NCBI RefSeq assembly: GCF_001298735.1
Contig: NZ_CYSP01000004.1
Coordinates: 124,001 to 188,000 of the forward strand
Length of the DNA: 64,000 bases
Direction of reading: 5' to 3'
Source: Propionispora sp. 2/2-37
Lineage (GTDB): Bacteria; Bacillota; Negativicutes; Propionisporales; Propionisporaceae
The notes under the pieces were generated by a model. The model saw only the letters and a program-made list of their open reading frames with translations. It did not search any database and had not been told where the DNA came from. This document shows positions 62,972 to 64,000 of this stretch, piece by piece (the stretch's first letter is position 1; every line of letters starts with the position of its first letter). A program made the translations under genes and the position numbers.

Positions 62972-63011
62972 ATTTATTACTATTTGTTATCATTTATTAC
63001 TATTTATTATT
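62972..63011. promoter_or_regulatory. Tandem 20-bp repeats between the activase and DeoR genes
   Basis: ATTTATTACTATTTGTTATC (62972-62991) is followed directly by ATTTATTACTATTTATTATT (62992-63011), 18 of 20 bases identical. It sits in the divergent promoter region (activase on the minus strand, deoR on the plus strand), a natural DeoR-family operator. Confidence 0.65.
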
Positions 63012-63127
63012 ATTTTATGCCTGATTTTTATCCCAGTCAACGATTTTCCTTCCAAATCAGTTTTATTTATTATTCTTTTTAGCTATAATTAAAGTAGTGT
63101 AATTTTATCTGCAGCGGAGGATACGGC

Positions 63128-63889
63128 ATGTTTATCGAGGAAAGACGGCAAGAAATTTTGGCTTTATTAAAAAAAGACGAAAAGGTTGTTGTAAAAGAGC
63201 TAAGTGCTAAATTCGGCGTTAGCGAGGGAATGATCAGGAAAGACTTAAAAGAATTGGAAAAAACCGGGATGATCAAACGAACGTATGGCGGTGCTATACC
63301 GCAAAGAAATATGGCCGAAAACACCAGTATCAGCAATAGAATGATTAAAAATCTGGACTCTAAACGGGAAATTGCCAAAAAAGCCTTCGCCTTAATCGAA
63401 GAAATGGATACCGTTTTTCTGGATATATCCAGCATTAATTTCATTTTGGCTGAAATCATTGCCAAAAGCACAAAAAAAATAACCCTGCTCACCAATATGG
63501 TTGAGTTGAGTTCTTTATTTCGGGATAATGAGACAGTCAGCATGATTTGTATTGGTGGACTGTATAATAAAAAACTAGGTGGCGTAACCGGCTCGGAGGC
63601 AATAGAAAACATCGCAAAATACCGGGTCAATAAGGCATTTATCGGCAGCTGCGGAGTTAACCTTCTGGACAAGAGCATCAGTAATTTTGATGTAGAAGAG
63701 GGGCATACGAAAAAAGCCATTATCGCTGCTGCGAAAACCACTTATATTCTGCTGGAAAACGAAAAATTTCATTATGATGGAACTTATAAATTTGCCCGTT
63801 TAGAGAATGTTGGCGGCATTATTACGCAGACTACTCCCGCTGCAAAATTATGCGATACTATAAAAAAACTGGGTATTGCCTTACTCTAA
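63128..63889 (+). CDS. DeoR/GlpR-family regulator of the second GRE locus
   Basis: This 253-aa protein has the DeoR HTH (VVVKELSAKFGVSEGMIRKD then LKELEKTGMIKRTYGGA) and the DeoRC sensor domain (FLDISSINFILAEIIAK, FIGSCGVNL). The usual DSGTT of the sensor site is replaced by DISSI, so the effector may differ from common sugar phosphates. Divergent from the activase-GRE operon. ATG follows GCGGAGG; terminator follows. Confidence 0.92.
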   Translation: MFIEERRQEILALLKKDEKVVVKELSAKFGVSEGMIRKDLKELEKTGMIKRTYGGAIPQRNMAENTSISNRMIKNLDSKREIAKKAFALIEEMDTVFLDISSINFILAEIIAKSTKKITLLTNMVELSSLFRDNETVSMICIGGLYNKKLGGVTGSEAIENIAKYRVNKAFIGSCGVNLLDKSISNFDVEEGHTKKAIIAAAKTTYILLENEKFHYDGTYKFARLENVGGIITQTTPAAKLCDTIKKLGIALL

Positions 63890-63894
63890 AAATA

Positions 63895-63934
63895 AAAACT
63901 GCTTTCAGACCGACAGCTTGAAAGCAGTTTTTTT
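63895..63934 (+). terminator. Terminator of the second deoR gene
   Basis: AAAACTGCTTTCA (63895-63907) pairs perfectly with TGAAAGCAGTTTT (63919-63931), then more T. Nothing was recognised in 63937-64000. Confidence 0.9.
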
Positions 63935-64000
63935 CTATATATGCGATTGACTTGCATCTTATTTAGCCAATCTTTTATTATCAAATTTAAAGATTTTGTT

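Noticed and set aside
62972-63011. CRISPR or microsatellite for the AT-rich tandem repeats
   Set aside because: Only two units, no spacers of unique sequence, and the position in a divergent promoter fits an operator.
1-64000. tRNA, rRNA, insertion sequence, prophage or toxin-antitoxin genes
   Set aside because: None was recognised on either strand; no transposase-like or integrase-like frames or terminal inverted repeats with target duplications were seen.

Overview
The window reads like a chromosome segment of a Gram-negative-staining (diderm) Firmicute, most likely a Negativicute of the Sporomusa/Pelosinus/Propionispora type. This is inferred from outer-membrane machinery (a TolC-like channel with an RND pump, and a family 9 glycosyltransferase of the LPS heptosyltransferase type) mixed with Firmicute features: strong AGGAGG ribosome sites, a perfect CIRCE element, CsoR, DUF2680 and FlxA-like proteins, a YjcZ-like micropeptide, c-di-GMP-I riboswitches and glycyl radical enzymes of anaerobes. 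No rRNA, tRNA, insertion sequence, phage gene or CRISPR array was recognised.

Layout. 1-16 kb: a truncated MscS channel, then a copper/silver block on the minus strand. It holds a CusCBA-type RND efflux operon followed by a lipoprotein and an NlpC/P60 hydrolase, a Met/His-rich exported protein with a 48-aa membrane peptide behind a promoter with 11-bp phased repeats, and csoR-copA behind a perfect CsoR palindrome. An LPS glycosyltransferase and a DUF2157/GDYXXLXY pair sit in between. 16-32 kb: a LysE exporter divergent from a MocR regulator, an LpdD-like protein, an SDR, htpG under CIRCE control, a GGDEF/EAL protein behind a c-di-GMP riboswitch, a HAD phosphatase behind a 26-bp palindrome, CNNM/CorC and YkuD proteins, and a two-component system followed by a duplicated DUF2680 protein. 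32-43 kb: a class V PLP enzyme, a run of small genes of 29-59 codons, a ClpP with a Ser-His-Asn triad, a chemoreceptor behind a second c-di-GMP riboswitch, a PfkB kinase, a Bcr/CflA exporter, the carboxynorspermidine polyamine pair, and ElbB.

43-53 kb: a biotin operon (two tandem bioB genes, the first lacking one [2Fe-2S] cysteine, then bioY) behind a candidate BirA operator; an HD protein whose start codon is unclear; and an FbpABC/AfuABC-like ABC importer with an RpiR regulator and a divergent PHP phosphoesterase. 53-64 kb: two glycyl radical enzyme (GRE) loci, each with its own DeoR regulator and direct-repeat operator. The first (deoR-nanE-GRE-activase) has been damaged by one deletion that removed both the glycyl-radical domain of the enzyme and the radical-SAM cysteines of its activase. 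The second (activase-GRE, divergent deoR) is intact and has a diol-dehydratase-like pocket with one substrate-binding Asp replaced. A frameshifted MATE exporter with a leader ORF and attenuator-like terminator lies between them.

The most interesting leads are the two GRE loci, the BioB pair, the RpiR-ABC-PHP unit, the copper-linked Met-rich micro-operon and the two c-di-GMP riboswitches. Starts were often moved downstream of the longest open frame to match ribosome sites; this is stated where it was done. All functional names rest on reading motifs by eye, without database searches.
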